Source: Oscillospiraceae bacterium
Lineage (GTDB): Bacteria; Bacillota; Clostridia; Oscillospirales; CAG-382
NCBI GenBank assembly: GCA_015063885.1
Contig: SVTH01000010.1
Location: forward strand, 46,805-110,804
DNA: 64,000 bases
Direction: 5' to 3'
This document shows, in pieces, positions 25,936 through 34,979 of the stretch. Under the pieces are notes generated by a model. That model worked only from the letters and a program-made list of their open reading frames with translations. It was not told the origin of the DNA and did not search any database. Position 1 is the first letter of the stretch; the number at the start of each line of letters is the position of its first letter. Made by a program: the position numbers and the translations under genes.

Positions 25936-26568
25936 TTATGCTTGGCAGAAGGACAGCGCCAGGTCGGCGGCGGAAGCGGCGTCCTCGGTGTAGGCGTCCG
26001 CACCGATCTGCTTGCAGAATTCCTCCGTCACGGGGGCACCGCCCACCATGATCTTCACCTGCCGGCGGATGCCTTTTTCCACGGCAAGGGAAACTACCTC
26101 CCCCATCACGTCCATGGTGGTGGTGAGCAGTGCGGAACAGCAGATCACCTTGCAGTTCTCCGCAATGGCAGTCTCCACAAAGTCCTCAGCGGAAACGTCG
26201 GTGCCCAGGTCGATCACCTCAAGCCCCTTGCTTTCCAGCATCATTTTCACCAGATTCTTGCCGATATCGTGAAGGTCGCCCTTCACCGTGCCGATGCACA
26301 CCTTGCCTGCGGAAGGGATGCCCTCCTTCACCAGCAAGGGCTTCAAAAGCGCCGCGCCCATATTCATGGCACGGGCGGCCACCAGCACCTCGGGCACGAA
26401 GATGGTACCTTCCTTGAATTTTTTGCCGATGACGTCCATGCCTGCCAGCAGGCCGTCGTTCAGAATGACCTCGGGCGCAAGTCCCCGGTCAATGGCAGAT
26501 TGCACCAATTCCTTGACGAGCTTGGCTTTGCCTGCTTGTAATTGGAGAGAAATATCCTGTAAGATCAT
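25936..26568 (-). CDS. Corrinoid (B12-binding) methyl carrier protein
   Basis: A 210-residue corrinoid protein of the MtaC/MtbC/MttC type. The N-terminal four-helix cap is residues about 1-85; the Rossmann B12 domain carries the base-off signature D-x-H-x-x-G as GDLHDIGKNL (Asp98, His100, Gly103), then SALLTTTM and VGGAPV. It carries the methyl group between methyltransferases. AGAGG upstream is better spaced for the ATG at 26568 than for the one at 26574. No substrate-specific MttB/MtbB gene is in the window. Confidence 0.93.
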   Translation of the reverse strand: MILQDISLQLQAGKAKLVKELVQSAIDRGLAPEVILNDGLLAGMDVIGKKFKEGTIFVPEVLVAARAMNMGAALLKPLLVKEGIPSAGKVCIGTVKGDLHDIGKNLVKMMLESKGLEVIDLGTDVSAEDFVETAIAENCKVICCSALLTTTMDVMGEVVSLAVEKGIRRQVKIMVGGAPVTEEFCKQIGADAYTEDAASAADLALSFCQA

Positions 26569-26586
26569 AATCATATGCCTCTGAAT

Positions 26587-27474
26587 TTATTTGATGCGGG
26601 AGAGCAGCTCTGCGGGGTATTCCGGAACGGCTCCCAATTGGGTCACTACGTAATCGCTGAGGGCGGTGGCTCTTGCCAAGCAGGTCTCGGTGTCGGCGCC
26701 TGTGAGCAGGTTGTAAACGTAGCAGGCGGAGAAGGAATCCCCTGCGCCTACGGTGGAGACCGCCCGACTGCCGGGCTTGGGAGAATAGAGAATACGGCCT
26801 TCCCCCGTGATGTAAACGAAGGAGCCGTCCTTGTCCAGGGTCACCAGGATCTGCTTCAGCTTGGGGTATTCCGCCGCCAGGGCACGGCACATGGCAACGC
26901 AGAGATCCTCCCCCGTGATGCCCAAGGCTTCTGCCAGCACGGCGGATTCCTCACGGCTGAACTTTAATACCGTGGTGTAGGGCAATACGGTGCGCAATAG
27001 CTCCGCAGACCAATCGTTGCCCCGGATATTGACGTCAAAGAAGACCTCCTTTGCCTCCACCTCCGCCAGAAGCGTCTTCAGCGTGGCAAAGGAATCCTCC
27101 ATGCGGGAGGCCAGAGTGCCGCAGTACAAAGCGTCCACGGATTTGGGGAGCTCTGCAGGGACGGGGATGTGGTCGTAGGCAACGTCCCGCTTCAGATCGT
27201 AGGAGGGAGTGCCGTTTTCCAAGGTTACCTTACAAAAGCCGGTGACGTAGTCCCCGAGGCGGGCGGTATAGGCGTCCGTCATGCCCATGGCGCGGATCTC
27301 CTCTGCGGCGGCATCCCCTAAATCGTCCTGCCCTACGGCAGAAACGAAGGCTACCTCCGCTCCCAGCTTGCTGAGATGGGCGGCAAAATTAAAGGGGGCG
27401 CCCCCGATCACACGGGAATCGGGAAACAGGTCCCAAAGCACTTCTCCAAAGGATAAAACGGCAGGCTTTTTCAT
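26587..27474 (-). CDS. PfkB-family sugar kinase (fructokinase-like)
   Basis: A 295-residue ribokinase-family kinase: GEVLWDLFP, VIGGAPFNFAAHLSKLGAE (signature 1), VFFDVNIRGNDW and the C-terminal STVGAGDSFSACYVY with the catalytic Asp in GAGDSF. Sequence form is nearest bacterial fructokinases, but the substrate is not proven. It is the first gene of the minus-strand run and starts just after a strong promoter, so the corrinoid genes downstream are probably cotranscribed with it, an unusual mix of sugar and one-carbon functions. Confidence 0.85.
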   Translation of the reverse strand: MKKPAVLSFGEVLWDLFPDSRVIGGAPFNFAAHLSKLGAEVAFVSAVGQDDLGDAAAEEIRAMGMTDAYTARLGDYVTGFCKVTLENGTPSYDLKRDVAYDHIPVPAELPKSVDALYCGTLASRMEDSFATLKTLLAEVEAKEVFFDVNIRGNDWSAELLRTVLPYTTVLKFSREESAVLAEALGITGEDLCVAMCRALAAEYPKLKQILVTLDKDGSFVYITGEGRILYSPKPGSRAVSTVGAGDSFSACYVYNLLTGADTETCLARATALSDYVVTQLGAVPEYPAELLSRIK

Positions 27475-27503
27475 AACAAAACTCCTTAGCTTTTGATGGT
27501 TTC

Positions 27504-27532
27504 ATAGTAGCATATTTTTATTTGCTTGTCAA
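27504..27532 (-). promoter_or_regulatory. Sigma-A-type promoter for the kinase-corrinoid operon
   Basis: On the minus strand: TTGACA (27532-27527), 17 bp, TACTAT (27509-27504), about 30 bp before the kinase start. A divergent promoter for yitT is adjacent. Confidence 0.85.
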
Positions 27533-27551
27533 TTTCCAAACGATTTTTTCA

Positions 27552-27580
27552 TTGACTTTTTTTGGATTTTGGGGTATAGT
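27552..27580 (+). promoter_or_regulatory. Sigma-A-type promoter for the YitT gene
   Basis: TTGACT at 27552-27557, 17 bp, TATAGT at 27575-27580, 34 bp before the start codon. Confidence 0.83.
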
Positions 27581-27613
27581 ATAGGTAGCAATCAAGAGAA
27601 GGAAGTACGTTTT

Positions 27614-28495
27614 ATGACCATAGGTACTCACGATAAAAAAAGAGCCGTTCGCCATTGGGCAAATAAGATCCTCTTGACCACGGTGGGGGCGGTGCTTTAT
27701 GCTGTCAGCATCGGCTTTTTCCTGGATCCCAACCATCTTTCCGCAGGAGGCGTTACGGGTATTGCCCAGATCGTCAGCCAGTACCTTCCCATCGGTACGG
27801 GTACCCTGTCGTTGCTGATGAATATCCCCATTATGTTCCTGGGGATGTGGAAGTTCGGCGTGAAGTTCTTTGGCCTGACGGCTTACGCCCTGGTGCTGTC
27901 CTCTCCTTTGATCGACCTGTTTATCCGGCATCCCTTGACGGACGACCCCGTTCTTGCCGCCTTGGCAGGGGGCGCCTTGCTGGGCGTGGGTATGGGCGTT
28001 TTGTTCCGTGCGGGGGCTTCCTCCGGCGGTGTGGACATCATCACCAAGGTGATCCGTTTGCGCTTCCCTCACGTGAAGACGGGGGTGATCTTCTTCATCC
28101 TGGACGCCATCATCATTGCCGCTTCCGCAGTGGTATTCGGGGATCTGGACATCGGCTTGTACGCCACCATCGGTATTCTCATCACCACTTTCGTGATGAA
28201 CTACGTGCTGTACGGCTCCGATGAAGCCCGTATGGTATATATCATCAGCAACGAGCCCCAAAAGACCGCCAACCTGCTGCTGGAGCAGTTGAACCTGGGC
28301 GGCACCTTCTTGAACGGATACGGCGCTTACACCGGCAAGGAGAAAAAGGTGCTCATGTGCGTCATGCGCCCCAAACAGCTTCCCGCCGCCCGTGAGGTGG
28401 CGGCTTCCGTGGATCCCGGTGCCTTCCTGATCGTTGCGGGCGTTTCCGCCGTGTTCGGCGAGGGCTTCAAGGCCCACAACGCCGAGGAGCTGTAA
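27614..28495 (+). CDS. YitT-family membrane protein (DUF161/DUF2179)
   Basis: A 293-residue integral membrane protein. About five to six transmembrane segments (residues 15-190) include GFFLDPNHLSAGGVTGIAQI and the family block GLGMGVLFRAGASSGGVDI-like sequence (here VGMGVLFRAGASSGGVD). A C-terminal cytoplasmic DUF2179 domain follows (MVYIISNEPQKTANLLL, LNLGGTFLNGYGAYTGKEKKVL). Function of YitT proteins is not settled. GAAGGAAG lies upstream of the ATG at 27614. Confidence 0.9.
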   Translation: MTIGTHDKKRAVRHWANKILLTTVGAVLYAVSIGFFLDPNHLSAGGVTGIAQIVSQYLPIGTGTLSLLMNIPIMFLGMWKFGVKFFGLTAYALVLSSPLIDLFIRHPLTDDPVLAALAGGALLGVGMGVLFRAGASSGGVDIITKVIRLRFPHVKTGVIFFILDAIIIAASAVVFGDLDIGLYATIGILITTFVMNYVLYGSDEARMVYIISNEPQKTANLLLEQLNLGGTFLNGYGAYTGKEKKVLMCVMRPKQLPAAREVAASVDPGAFLIVAGVSAVFGEGFKAHNAEEL

Positions 28496-28496
28496 C

Positions 28497-29582
28497 TTGC
28501 TTGCCGAGGAATTGCTCCGCCTGCCTTCGGTGTATGAACGGCTGAAGGAAAGCGGCCTGCCCGTGTACCTGTACGGCACGGGGGACGGGGCGGATAAGAT
28601 TTTGGACGACCTGGCGGCGGAGGGCATTTCCGTCCGCGGGGTGTTCGCCTCCCAAGGCTTCGTGCGGGAACGTACCTTTCGGGGCTTTCCCGTGGAGTCC
28701 CTGGGGGACGTGGAAGCAAGAGAAGGCCGTATTGCCGCCGTGCTTTGCTTCGGGCTGGAGGGGGAAGAGGCTTTCGACTTCCTGCGCCCCATCGGCAAAA
28801 AGCATTTGCTGGTGTCTCCCGCCCTGCCCGTTTACGGTGAGGGGAAATTGGATCACGCTATGGTTTCAAAGCGTGCCGAGGACGTCGACCGTATCCATGA
28901 TTGGCTGGCAGACGACTTATCCAAAGATCTTTACCGTCGTGTGCTGGCTTACCACCTCACGGGGGATCTTGCCTATCTGGAATATCCCGGGGAAAGCAAT
29001 CAAGCCCCGGAGGCATACTATGCCCATTCCCTCACGCACCTGGACGTGGGGGCATACGATGGGGACACGGCCTTGGAATACCTGGCAAGCAACCCCCATT
29101 GCCAAAAGATCCTGGCCTTCGAGCCCAACCCTCAGACCTTCCGCAAGCTGCAGAAGAACACAGACCCCGCCCGTGTGGAGTGCGTCCTCGCCGCCTGTGG
29201 GGCGAAGGACGGCTTTGCCTCCCAATCCGGGAGCGGCAGAGGCTCGCGGCTGGAGATGGGAGAAGGGGAAGTGGCCGTCCGCTCTTTGGACAGCGTTTGC
29301 GGTTACCCCTATATTCATTCCTGCGGGATTCCCGTGGGGAGCTTGAAGATCGACGCAGAGGGGGAGGATCTTCCCGTCTTGCAGGGGGCGGCAAACCTGA
29401 TCACCGCCTGCAGACCTGCCCTTTGCGTTTCCGCCTATCACCGTGCAGGGGATCTGATCGACCTGCCCCTGGTAATGAAGCGGCTGGACTATCAAAGCAA
29501 GCTGTATTTCCGTAAGAAGCCCTACGTCCCCGCCTGGGACACGGCTTTTTACCTCATTCCCAACAAGGAGGCTACTCTATGA
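28497..29582 (+). CDS. FkbM-family methyltransferase
   Basis: A 361-residue protein. Residues about 15-90 form a Rossmann-like part (VYLYGTGDGADKIL); the FkbM SAM-methyltransferase domain is at about 180-320 with LDVGAYDGDTALEYL, ILAFEPNPQTFRKLQ, VRSLDSV and LKIDAEGEDLPVLQGA. Such enzymes methylate hydroxyls on sugars or polyketides. The start is probably the TTG at 28497, 2 bases after the YitT stop, with GAGGAG 9 bases upstream inside the YitT gene; no ATG is suitably placed. Its stop overlaps the GH2 start (ATGA). Confidence 0.82.
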   Translation: MLAEELLRLPSVYERLKESGLPVYLYGTGDGADKILDDLAAEGISVRGVFASQGFVRERTFRGFPVESLGDVEAREGRIAAVLCFGLEGEEAFDFLRPIGKKHLLVSPALPVYGEGKLDHAMVSKRAEDVDRIHDWLADDLSKDLYRRVLAYHLTGDLAYLEYPGESNQAPEAYYAHSLTHLDVGAYDGDTALEYLASNPHCQKILAFEPNPQTFRKLQKNTDPARVECVLAACGAKDGFASQSGSGRGSRLEMGEGEVAVRSLDSVCGYPYIHSCGIPVGSLKIDAEGEDLPVLQGAANLITACRPALCVSAYHRAGDLIDLPLVMKRLDYQSKLYFRKKPYVPAWDTAFYLIPNKEATL

Positions 29583-31285
29583 ACACCATTCCCAGAGCCG
29601 AGCATCCCCGCCCTCAATGGAAGCGGGAAAGCTGGCAGAACTTAAACGGTACCTGGCAGTTTGAGATTGACAACGGCAGATCCGGTATCGCAAGAGGCTA
29701 CTCCGAAAAGGACCACGCCCTGGCAGGGGAGATCACCGTTCCCTTCTGCCCTCAAAGCAAGCTTTCCGGGGTGGAATACAAGGATTTCATTTTGGGGGCA
29801 TGGTACCGCCGTACCGTGGAGATCACGGAAGAACAGCTGGCGGGGAGAGCGGTCTTGCACTTCGGCGCCGTGGATCACGATTGCGTACTGTTCGTAAACG
29901 GTAATCGGGTGGGCGCTCACAGCGGCGGCTACGTGGCCTTTTCCTTTGAGATCACGTCTTATCTGACCCCGGGGGAGAACGTGCTCACCCTTTACGTCAC
30001 CGACGACGAGCGGGATCCCATGATCCCCCGTGGCAAGCAAAGCGAGGAATACCATTCCCACGGCTGTGATTATACCCGTACCACAGGCATCTGGCAGACG
30101 GTGTGGCTGGAGTTCACTCCCAAGTCCTACCTGGCAGAAGCTCGCTATTATCCCGACGAGAAAAACGGCACCCTGGTGATCCAGGGCACCGCCGTAGGCT
30201 GTGAGGACCTCACCGTCACCGCCTTCTATGAAGGAAAAGAGGTGGGCTCCGCCGCCGCAGAAGGGGTGCAGGGCGCCTTTACCCTGGCGGTCTCCCTTTC
30301 CGAGATCCACCTTTGGGAGGTGGGCGCGGGCAGGCTGTACGACCTGCAGATCTGCTACGGAAACGACGCCGTGGAAAGCTACTTCGCTCTGCGGAGCGTG
30401 GCCTTTGCGGGAGATAAATTCCTCCTCAACGGCAAGAGCGTGTTCATGCGGATGGTGCTGGATCAAGGCTTCTATCCCGACGGGATCTACACCGCCCCCA
30501 CGGACGAGGCTTTGCACGGCGATATCCTCCTTTCCAAATCCCTTGGCTTCAATGGCGCACGGCTTCACGAGAAGGTGTTCGAGGAGCGGTTCCTGTATCA
30601 TTGTGACAGAGAGGGCTACCTGGTTTGGGGGGAATATCCCAACTGGGGCTTGGATCATTCCCGCCTCGAAAGCATCTACGGCATCCTTCCCGAGTGGATC
30701 GCCGAAGTCAAGCGGGATTTCAACCACCCCTCCGTCATCGGCTGGTGTCCCTTCAACGAGACCTGGGACCAGGCGGGGCGGAAGCAGTACGACGATCTTC
30801 TTGCCCTGGTGTACCATACCACCAAGGCTATAGACCCCACCCGCCCCTGTATCGATACCAGTGGTAACTTCCACGTGGTGACGGACGTTTACGACCTTCA
30901 CGACTATCTGGGCGACCCCGTTGCCCTGCGGGAGCGTTACGTGGATTTTGAGAACGGCGGCGCCCCTGCGGACAATTTTGCCACCCGTCAGCACTACACC
31001 CCCGGGCTTCCCGTGTTCATCAGCGAATGCGGCGGCATCGGCTGGGCTGTGAACAATGGCTGGGGTTACGGCGGCATCCCCCAAACGGAAGAGGACTTCT
31101 TGAACCGCTTGAAGGGCTGTATGGACGTGTTCCTGGATCATCCCCGTATCTGCGGGCTGTGCTATACCCAGCTCACCGACATCGAGCAGGAGCAGAACGG
31201 GCTGTATACCTATGATCGCGTTCCCAAGTTCCCGCCGGAAAAGATCCACGCCATCTTTGCCCGTAAGGCCAAGATCGAAGAGTAA
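29579..31285 (+). CDS. Glycoside hydrolase family 2 protein
   Basis: A 568-residue exo-acting glycosidase of GH2 type (beta-galactosidase/glucuronidase/mannosidase group). It has an N-terminal jelly-roll (NLNGTWQFEID, WYRRTVEI, HFGAVDHDCVLFVNG), an immunoglobulin-like domain, and a TIM barrel with acid/base Glu394 in CPFNETWDQ and nucleophile Glu483 in FISECGGIG. No signal peptide, so it acts in the cytoplasm on imported oligosaccharides. It is shorter than LacZ and lacks the extra C-terminal domains. Exact specificity unknown. Confidence 0.9.
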   Translation: MNTIPRAEHPRPQWKRESWQNLNGTWQFEIDNGRSGIARGYSEKDHALAGEITVPFCPQSKLSGVEYKDFILGAWYRRTVEITEEQLAGRAVLHFGAVDHDCVLFVNGNRVGAHSGGYVAFSFEITSYLTPGENVLTLYVTDDERDPMIPRGKQSEEYHSHGCDYTRTTGIWQTVWLEFTPKSYLAEARYYPDEKNGTLVIQGTAVGCEDLTVTAFYEGKEVGSAAAEGVQGAFTLAVSLSEIHLWEVGAGRLYDLQICYGNDAVESYFALRSVAFAGDKFLLNGKSVFMRMVLDQGFYPDGIYTAPTDEALHGDILLSKSLGFNGARLHEKVFEERFLYHCDREGYLVWGEYPNWGLDHSRLESIYGILPEWIAEVKRDFNHPSVIGWCPFNETWDQAGRKQYDDLLALVYHTTKAIDPTRPCIDTSGNFHVVTDVYDLHDYLGDPVALRERYVDFENGGAPADNFATRQHYTPGLPVFISECGGIGWAVNNGWGYGGIPQTEEDFLNRLKGCMDVFLDHPRICGLCYTQLTDIEQEQNGLYTYDRVPKFPPEKIHAIFARKAKIEE

Positions 31286-31290
31286 AAAAC

Positions 31291-31322
31291 AGAGAACCGA
31301 AGGTCGTCCTTCGGTTCTCTTT
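31291..31322 (+). terminator. Intrinsic terminator after GH2
   Basis: AGAGAACCGAAGG pairs with CCTTCGGTTCTCT around TCGT, followed by TTG; it can serve both this gene and the convergent sigma-factor gene. Confidence 0.85.
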
Positions 31323-31327
31323 GCGTA

Positions 31328-32905
31328 TTACATGTCTTCCCGCACGCCCCAAATGCAAAGGGGCGTTTTCTCTGCGGGGAGTGTGAGGGAGCCGTCTCCG
31401 ATGAGGGCTTCCATCAAGAACGCTGCCACGTCCATGCGGTGATGGATCTTTGCGATGGGGGCGCATTGATCCCGCACCGTAGGAGGTGCGTGCTCCGCCA
31501 AGGTCGCTTCCGCCTTTTCCGAAATTTGGATCATACAGCTTTCCACTTGGCAAGAGAGGGGGTCCAAGATCCCAAGCAGTTGTTCGAATACTGCTTTCGT
31601 AAACACAGGGAAGTTGGGAGTGAGCATCCGCCCGTTTCTGAAGACGATGTTTTCCCGTGCCAGATACTCCAGAATCCATTCTTCTTCGGAGGATTCCTTG
31701 CCAAGGATGGCGTCGCCAAGAGCTTCGGATTTTTCCGGGAAGCAGGCGTGGTCGTAACGTTGATTCTTTTCCAGAATCCTGTAATTCTCTGCGGAATACC
31801 ATGCGTTCCACGCTTTGTTATAGGTTTTCATGGTGACACCGTAGAAATGACGGTTGGCGTAGTCGTTGTCGTGCCCGAACACCCAGCCTACGCCGCGCCC
31901 GGAGGGCAGGGGCGGCATTTCCCCTACGGGGGAGGTTTCCTCGGCTTGCAACCAGCCCTGCGTGAAGGCGATGTTCAATATGGCAAACAGCAGACGATTG
32001 TCATCGTAGTCGTTTCCCTTAAAGTCCAGCTTGCGAACCGAGGGCAGCAGCGCCTTGGCTTCGGCAAATAGCTTTTCTGCCAAGGGCTTGTAGACGTGGG
32101 AGGTCTTGGATACGAACTCTTTCTCGTAAACGTCGGTGAGGATCACCAAGTTGGTACGGTAACGATCTCCCTCCTTTTTCAGCACCTTCGCTTTCAGGAG
32201 GATCTCCAACTCATCCTCCAGATAGGGCATGGGCACCCCCGTTTCCAAGGAAAGCTCCGGAGCCGTCATGGCAGTGTAGTACGCCGCCAAGACGATGGAG
32301 CCGGGGAGCTTCCGCTGAAATAACTCCCAATATTCGTTTTTGGAGCCCCAAAAGTTCACGCGGAACACGCCGGGGTTGTAGCTTTTTTCACCCAATTGTC
32401 TTGTCATACCGATTCCTTCTTTCAATAATTTTCGCGTCTTGAACAGGTGATATTTCACCATCTCCACGCTGATGTTTTGTTCCCCGGCGATCTCCGAACA
32501 GCTTTTTTCCTCCATGTAATAGGCAACGCACACCTCACGGTTGGTTTTGGTGAGCAACGCCAGCTCCCGCCGCAAGCGGAAAAGCTCTTCGCTTTCTTCC
32601 GCAGAAGACAGATAGGAATCCTCCGCAGAGGGCGCAGTTTCTCCCATCGGATCGGTGTCTTCGGTGGGGAGCGCCTGCTTGGCTTTTTGCTTCAGAAACT
32701 TGCGGAAGGTGTTTTCCGCAATCTTCCATACAAAGCCCCAGAAGGATTCTTCCTTTTCCAGCCGCTCCGCCGAGGAAAGCACCTGGCAGACGATCTCTCC
32801 CGTGAGATCCTCCACGTCCTCTTTATCATACAGGCGGGCAAAGGCGTAGCCGTAGATAGCGGTTAAATTTTCCGATAGTAGCTTGGAGGCTTGCTGTTTG
32901 GTCAT
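31328..32905 (-). CDS. ECF-type sigma factor with long C-terminal extension
   Basis: A 525-residue protein. Residues about 5-75 form sigma region 2 (IYGYAFARLYDKEDVEDLTGEIVCQVL and FWGFVWKIAENTFRKFLK) and residues about 112-170 region 4 (LLTKTNREVCVAYYMEEKSCSEIA, NISVEMVKYHLFKTRKLLKEG). This N-terminal 170 residues is a complete ECF-like sigma factor. The other 355 residues contain a probable winged-helix segment (about 208-255) and a helical, aromatic-rich part that I do not recognise. Such C-terminal fusions often sense signals in place of an anti-sigma factor; no anti-sigma gene is adjacent. GAAGGAG precedes the ATG. Confidence 0.85.
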   Translation of the reverse strand: MTKQQASKLLSENLTAIYGYAFARLYDKEDVEDLTGEIVCQVLSSAERLEKEESFWGFVWKIAENTFRKFLKQKAKQALPTEDTDPMGETAPSAEDSYLSSAEESEELFRLRRELALLTKTNREVCVAYYMEEKSCSEIAGEQNISVEMVKYHLFKTRKLLKEGIGMTRQLGEKSYNPGVFRVNFWGSKNEYWELFQRKLPGSIVLAAYYTAMTAPELSLETGVPMPYLEDELEILLKAKVLKKEGDRYRTNLVILTDVYEKEFVSKTSHVYKPLAEKLFAEAKALLPSVRKLDFKGNDYDDNRLLFAILNIAFTQGWLQAEETSPVGEMPPLPSGRGVGWVFGHDNDYANRHFYGVTMKTYNKAWNAWYSAENYRILEKNQRYDHACFPEKSEALGDAILGKESSEEEWILEYLARENIVFRNGRMLTPNFPVFTKAVFEQLLGILDPLSCQVESCMIQISEKAEATLAEHAPPTVRDQCAPIAKIHHRMDVAAFLMEALIGDGSLTLPAEKTPLCIWGVREDM

Positions 32906-32977
32906 GCCGTGACTCCTTCGATTTTTGAAAGCTTTCGTTTATATAGTATCGGCTTTCGGAATCGGTTAACGTATTTT

Positions 32978-33015
32978 TAAAAAAAGAAGCGCCCTCTTTT
33001 TTTGGAGGACGCTTC
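32978..33015 (-). terminator. Intrinsic terminator of the GH26-like lipoprotein gene
   Basis: On the minus strand GAAGCGTCCTCC pairs with AGGGCGCTTC around an A-rich loop, followed by a T run (32985-32979). Confidence 0.85.
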
Positions 33016-33023
33016 GGGGTGCT

Positions 33024-34940
33024 TTACTTGGTTTCGCGGATGTATTCGCCCAGAGCCTTGATAGCGCCCATGGTGTTTTCATCCAGCTTGAGATAGTTGG
33101 TGACCTCGTCGTACTGGCCGTCGCCGTCGGCGTCAGCATAGTCGTTGCAGGAGAACCAGATGGCCAGCTTGATGTTCTTACAGAAGGCGTTTTCGGGCTT
33201 CTGGTTGTTGCGGAAGCATTCCAGCATGCCCTTCACCCACTGCTCCTGGAGCTTGGCGTTTCTGGCGGGATCTGCGAAGATATAGCCGTTTTTGCCCCAA
33301 TCGTAGAAGGCCTCGCCGCCTGCACCGCAAGCGAACTCACCGATGATCCAGGGATGGTTCTCAAAGTAGGGAAGCATCTTGCTTGCGGTCTCGGTGTACA
33401 TAGCCTTGAAGGAGGCGGGAGCGGCACCGTTCGTACCGTTGTTCATCTGGTAATGGGTGATACCCAGCATCTGCACGTAATCCGCACCGGGCATATAGCA
33501 CATAGCCTCACCCCAGTTGCTGTAAGGACAGGAGGTGGAAATGGGGTTGAAGATCCAGATACAATTGTCAACGCCCTCTTCCTCGAAGATGTTGTACATA
33601 TGTCTCCAGGTCATCTGGAAGATATCGGGGTCGATGAGGGTCATCATACCGCAGTAGTCTGTCCAGTCGGTGTTCATCTCGTTGTTCAGACGGAACAGCA
33701 CGGGCTTGCCGTATTCCTTCAGCGCTCTTGCCAGGTTGCGGAAATGATCGTCCAGTCTGCCTCTGAGGATGTCGAACATGGGGGTGTAAACGCCGCCGGT
33801 GGCGTTGTTGGTCACGGTGAACTGATAGGTCAGGTTGAAGATGGGCTTGCCGTTCTTGCCGTCGCCGCCCGCATGCTTTGCCGCACGCTCCATGACTTCC
33901 TCGGGGCCGGAAAGATTGTCGTACCAGCCTACGTGGAGGTAGGTCATATACACGTCGGGAGTGGCGTTGATGGCTTCCTCGCCCCACAGCCAGTTGGTGT
34001 AGGCGTCGTCGTTGCCCTGGTGGAAGGCGCCGAAGCCCACGTCGGTACGGTTGACGAGAGAATCGTAATAAGCGGCGGTCTCTGCGTTCCAGTTGGGGTT
34101 GGCCTTTACTTCGTAGGAGGTGAAGCCGTTGGCGGGCACGCCCACACGGTCGATCTCCGCAAAGCTTGCGATCATGGTGTCAAACTCTTCCAGCATCTTC
34201 TCGTCGGACTTCATCACGAAGAGGAAGAAATACTCGTAGGATGCGGTGGGACGGATGATGGCGATCTGATAATAGGGGAATTGGATCTTGGAGCCCAGGT
34301 TGATCTTCATGCAGTAGGTCTTCACGGTGTAGTCGCCTACCGCTACCTCCTGCACGGCGCGGGTGCGCATGATCTGGTTTTTGGAAAGGAAGTTCAAATC
34401 GTCGATCTGCTCCACCAGCCACTCTCTCATATAGAGATCGTAACCGTTCTGGTTGTCGCCGTAGGGGTTCTGATCCTCGTAGGTGACGGTGAGGCAATAG
34501 TTTTCGGTCTTGTACTGGGAGCGGAACTTACCCAGAGAGAAATCTGCCTCTGCAACCCCGGGCAGGGTGAGCATATAGCCCTCTGCGGGAACCACGGCAC
34601 GGGTAGCGGTCTCCCCTGCGAACAGGTAACGCACGTCGGTGTTGGCACCGGGGGCAACTACCTTGTCTGCCTTGTTACCGTTTTCATAAACGGACAGATC
34701 GTAAATAGAATCGGGGCCGGTGAGGCCTGCGCTTTCATCGGCGTAAAGGTCGTTCCACGCCTCGCCTGCGGTGGGATCGGGTGTTTTCACAATGCTTTCC
34801 TCCTGGGAAACGGTTTCGCTTTCGGTGGATACGGTAGATTCGGTGGGTTGGGAAGAGGTGATGCCCTCTGTGCCGTTACAGCTTGCCAAAAGTCCCAGCG
34901 GAAGCATACACAGCGCCAAAAGCAATGCCAATTTCTTCAT
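33024..34940 (-). CDS. Exported lipoprotein with GH26-like glycosidase domain
   Basis: A 638-residue lipoprotein: signal peptide with lipobox LLASC (Cys21), then a Ser/Thr/Glu-rich linker (about 25-60), a beta-rich domain (about 80-265) and a C-terminal TIM-barrel-like part. LFRLNNEMNTDW gives a likely acid/base Glu421 and PWIIGEFACG a likely nucleophile Glu535, the pattern of clan GH-A and best matching GH26 beta-mannanases. It would degrade polysaccharide at the cell surface. The ATG at 34940 has AAAGGAG 9 bases upstream; a TTG at 34946 is too close. A strong promoter precedes it and a terminator follows. Confidence 0.75.
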   Translation of the reverse strand: MKKLALLLALCMLPLGLLASCNGTEGITSSQPTESTVSTESETVSQEESIVKTPDPTAGEAWNDLYADESAGLTGPDSIYDLSVYENGNKADKVVAPGANTDVRYLFAGETATRAVVPAEGYMLTLPGVAEADFSLGKFRSQYKTENYCLTVTYEDQNPYGDNQNGYDLYMREWLVEQIDDLNFLSKNQIMRTRAVQEVAVGDYTVKTYCMKINLGSKIQFPYYQIAIIRPTASYEYFFLFVMKSDEKMLEEFDTMIASFAEIDRVGVPANGFTSYEVKANPNWNAETAAYYDSLVNRTDVGFGAFHQGNDDAYTNWLWGEEAINATPDVYMTYLHVGWYDNLSGPEEVMERAAKHAGGDGKNGKPIFNLTYQFTVTNNATGGVYTPMFDILRGRLDDHFRNLARALKEYGKPVLFRLNNEMNTDWTDYCGMMTLIDPDIFQMTWRHMYNIFEEEGVDNCIWIFNPISTSCPYSNWGEAMCYMPGADYVQMLGITHYQMNNGTNGAAPASFKAMYTETASKMLPYFENHPWIIGEFACGAGGEAFYDWGKNGYIFADPARNAKLQEQWVKGMLECFRNNQKPENAFCKNIKLAIWFSCNDYADADGDGQYDEVTNYLKLDENTMGAIKALGEYIRETK

Positions 34941-34979
34941 AGCCAAAAACTCCTTTTGCGATATTTCTTTTCAGGAAAT

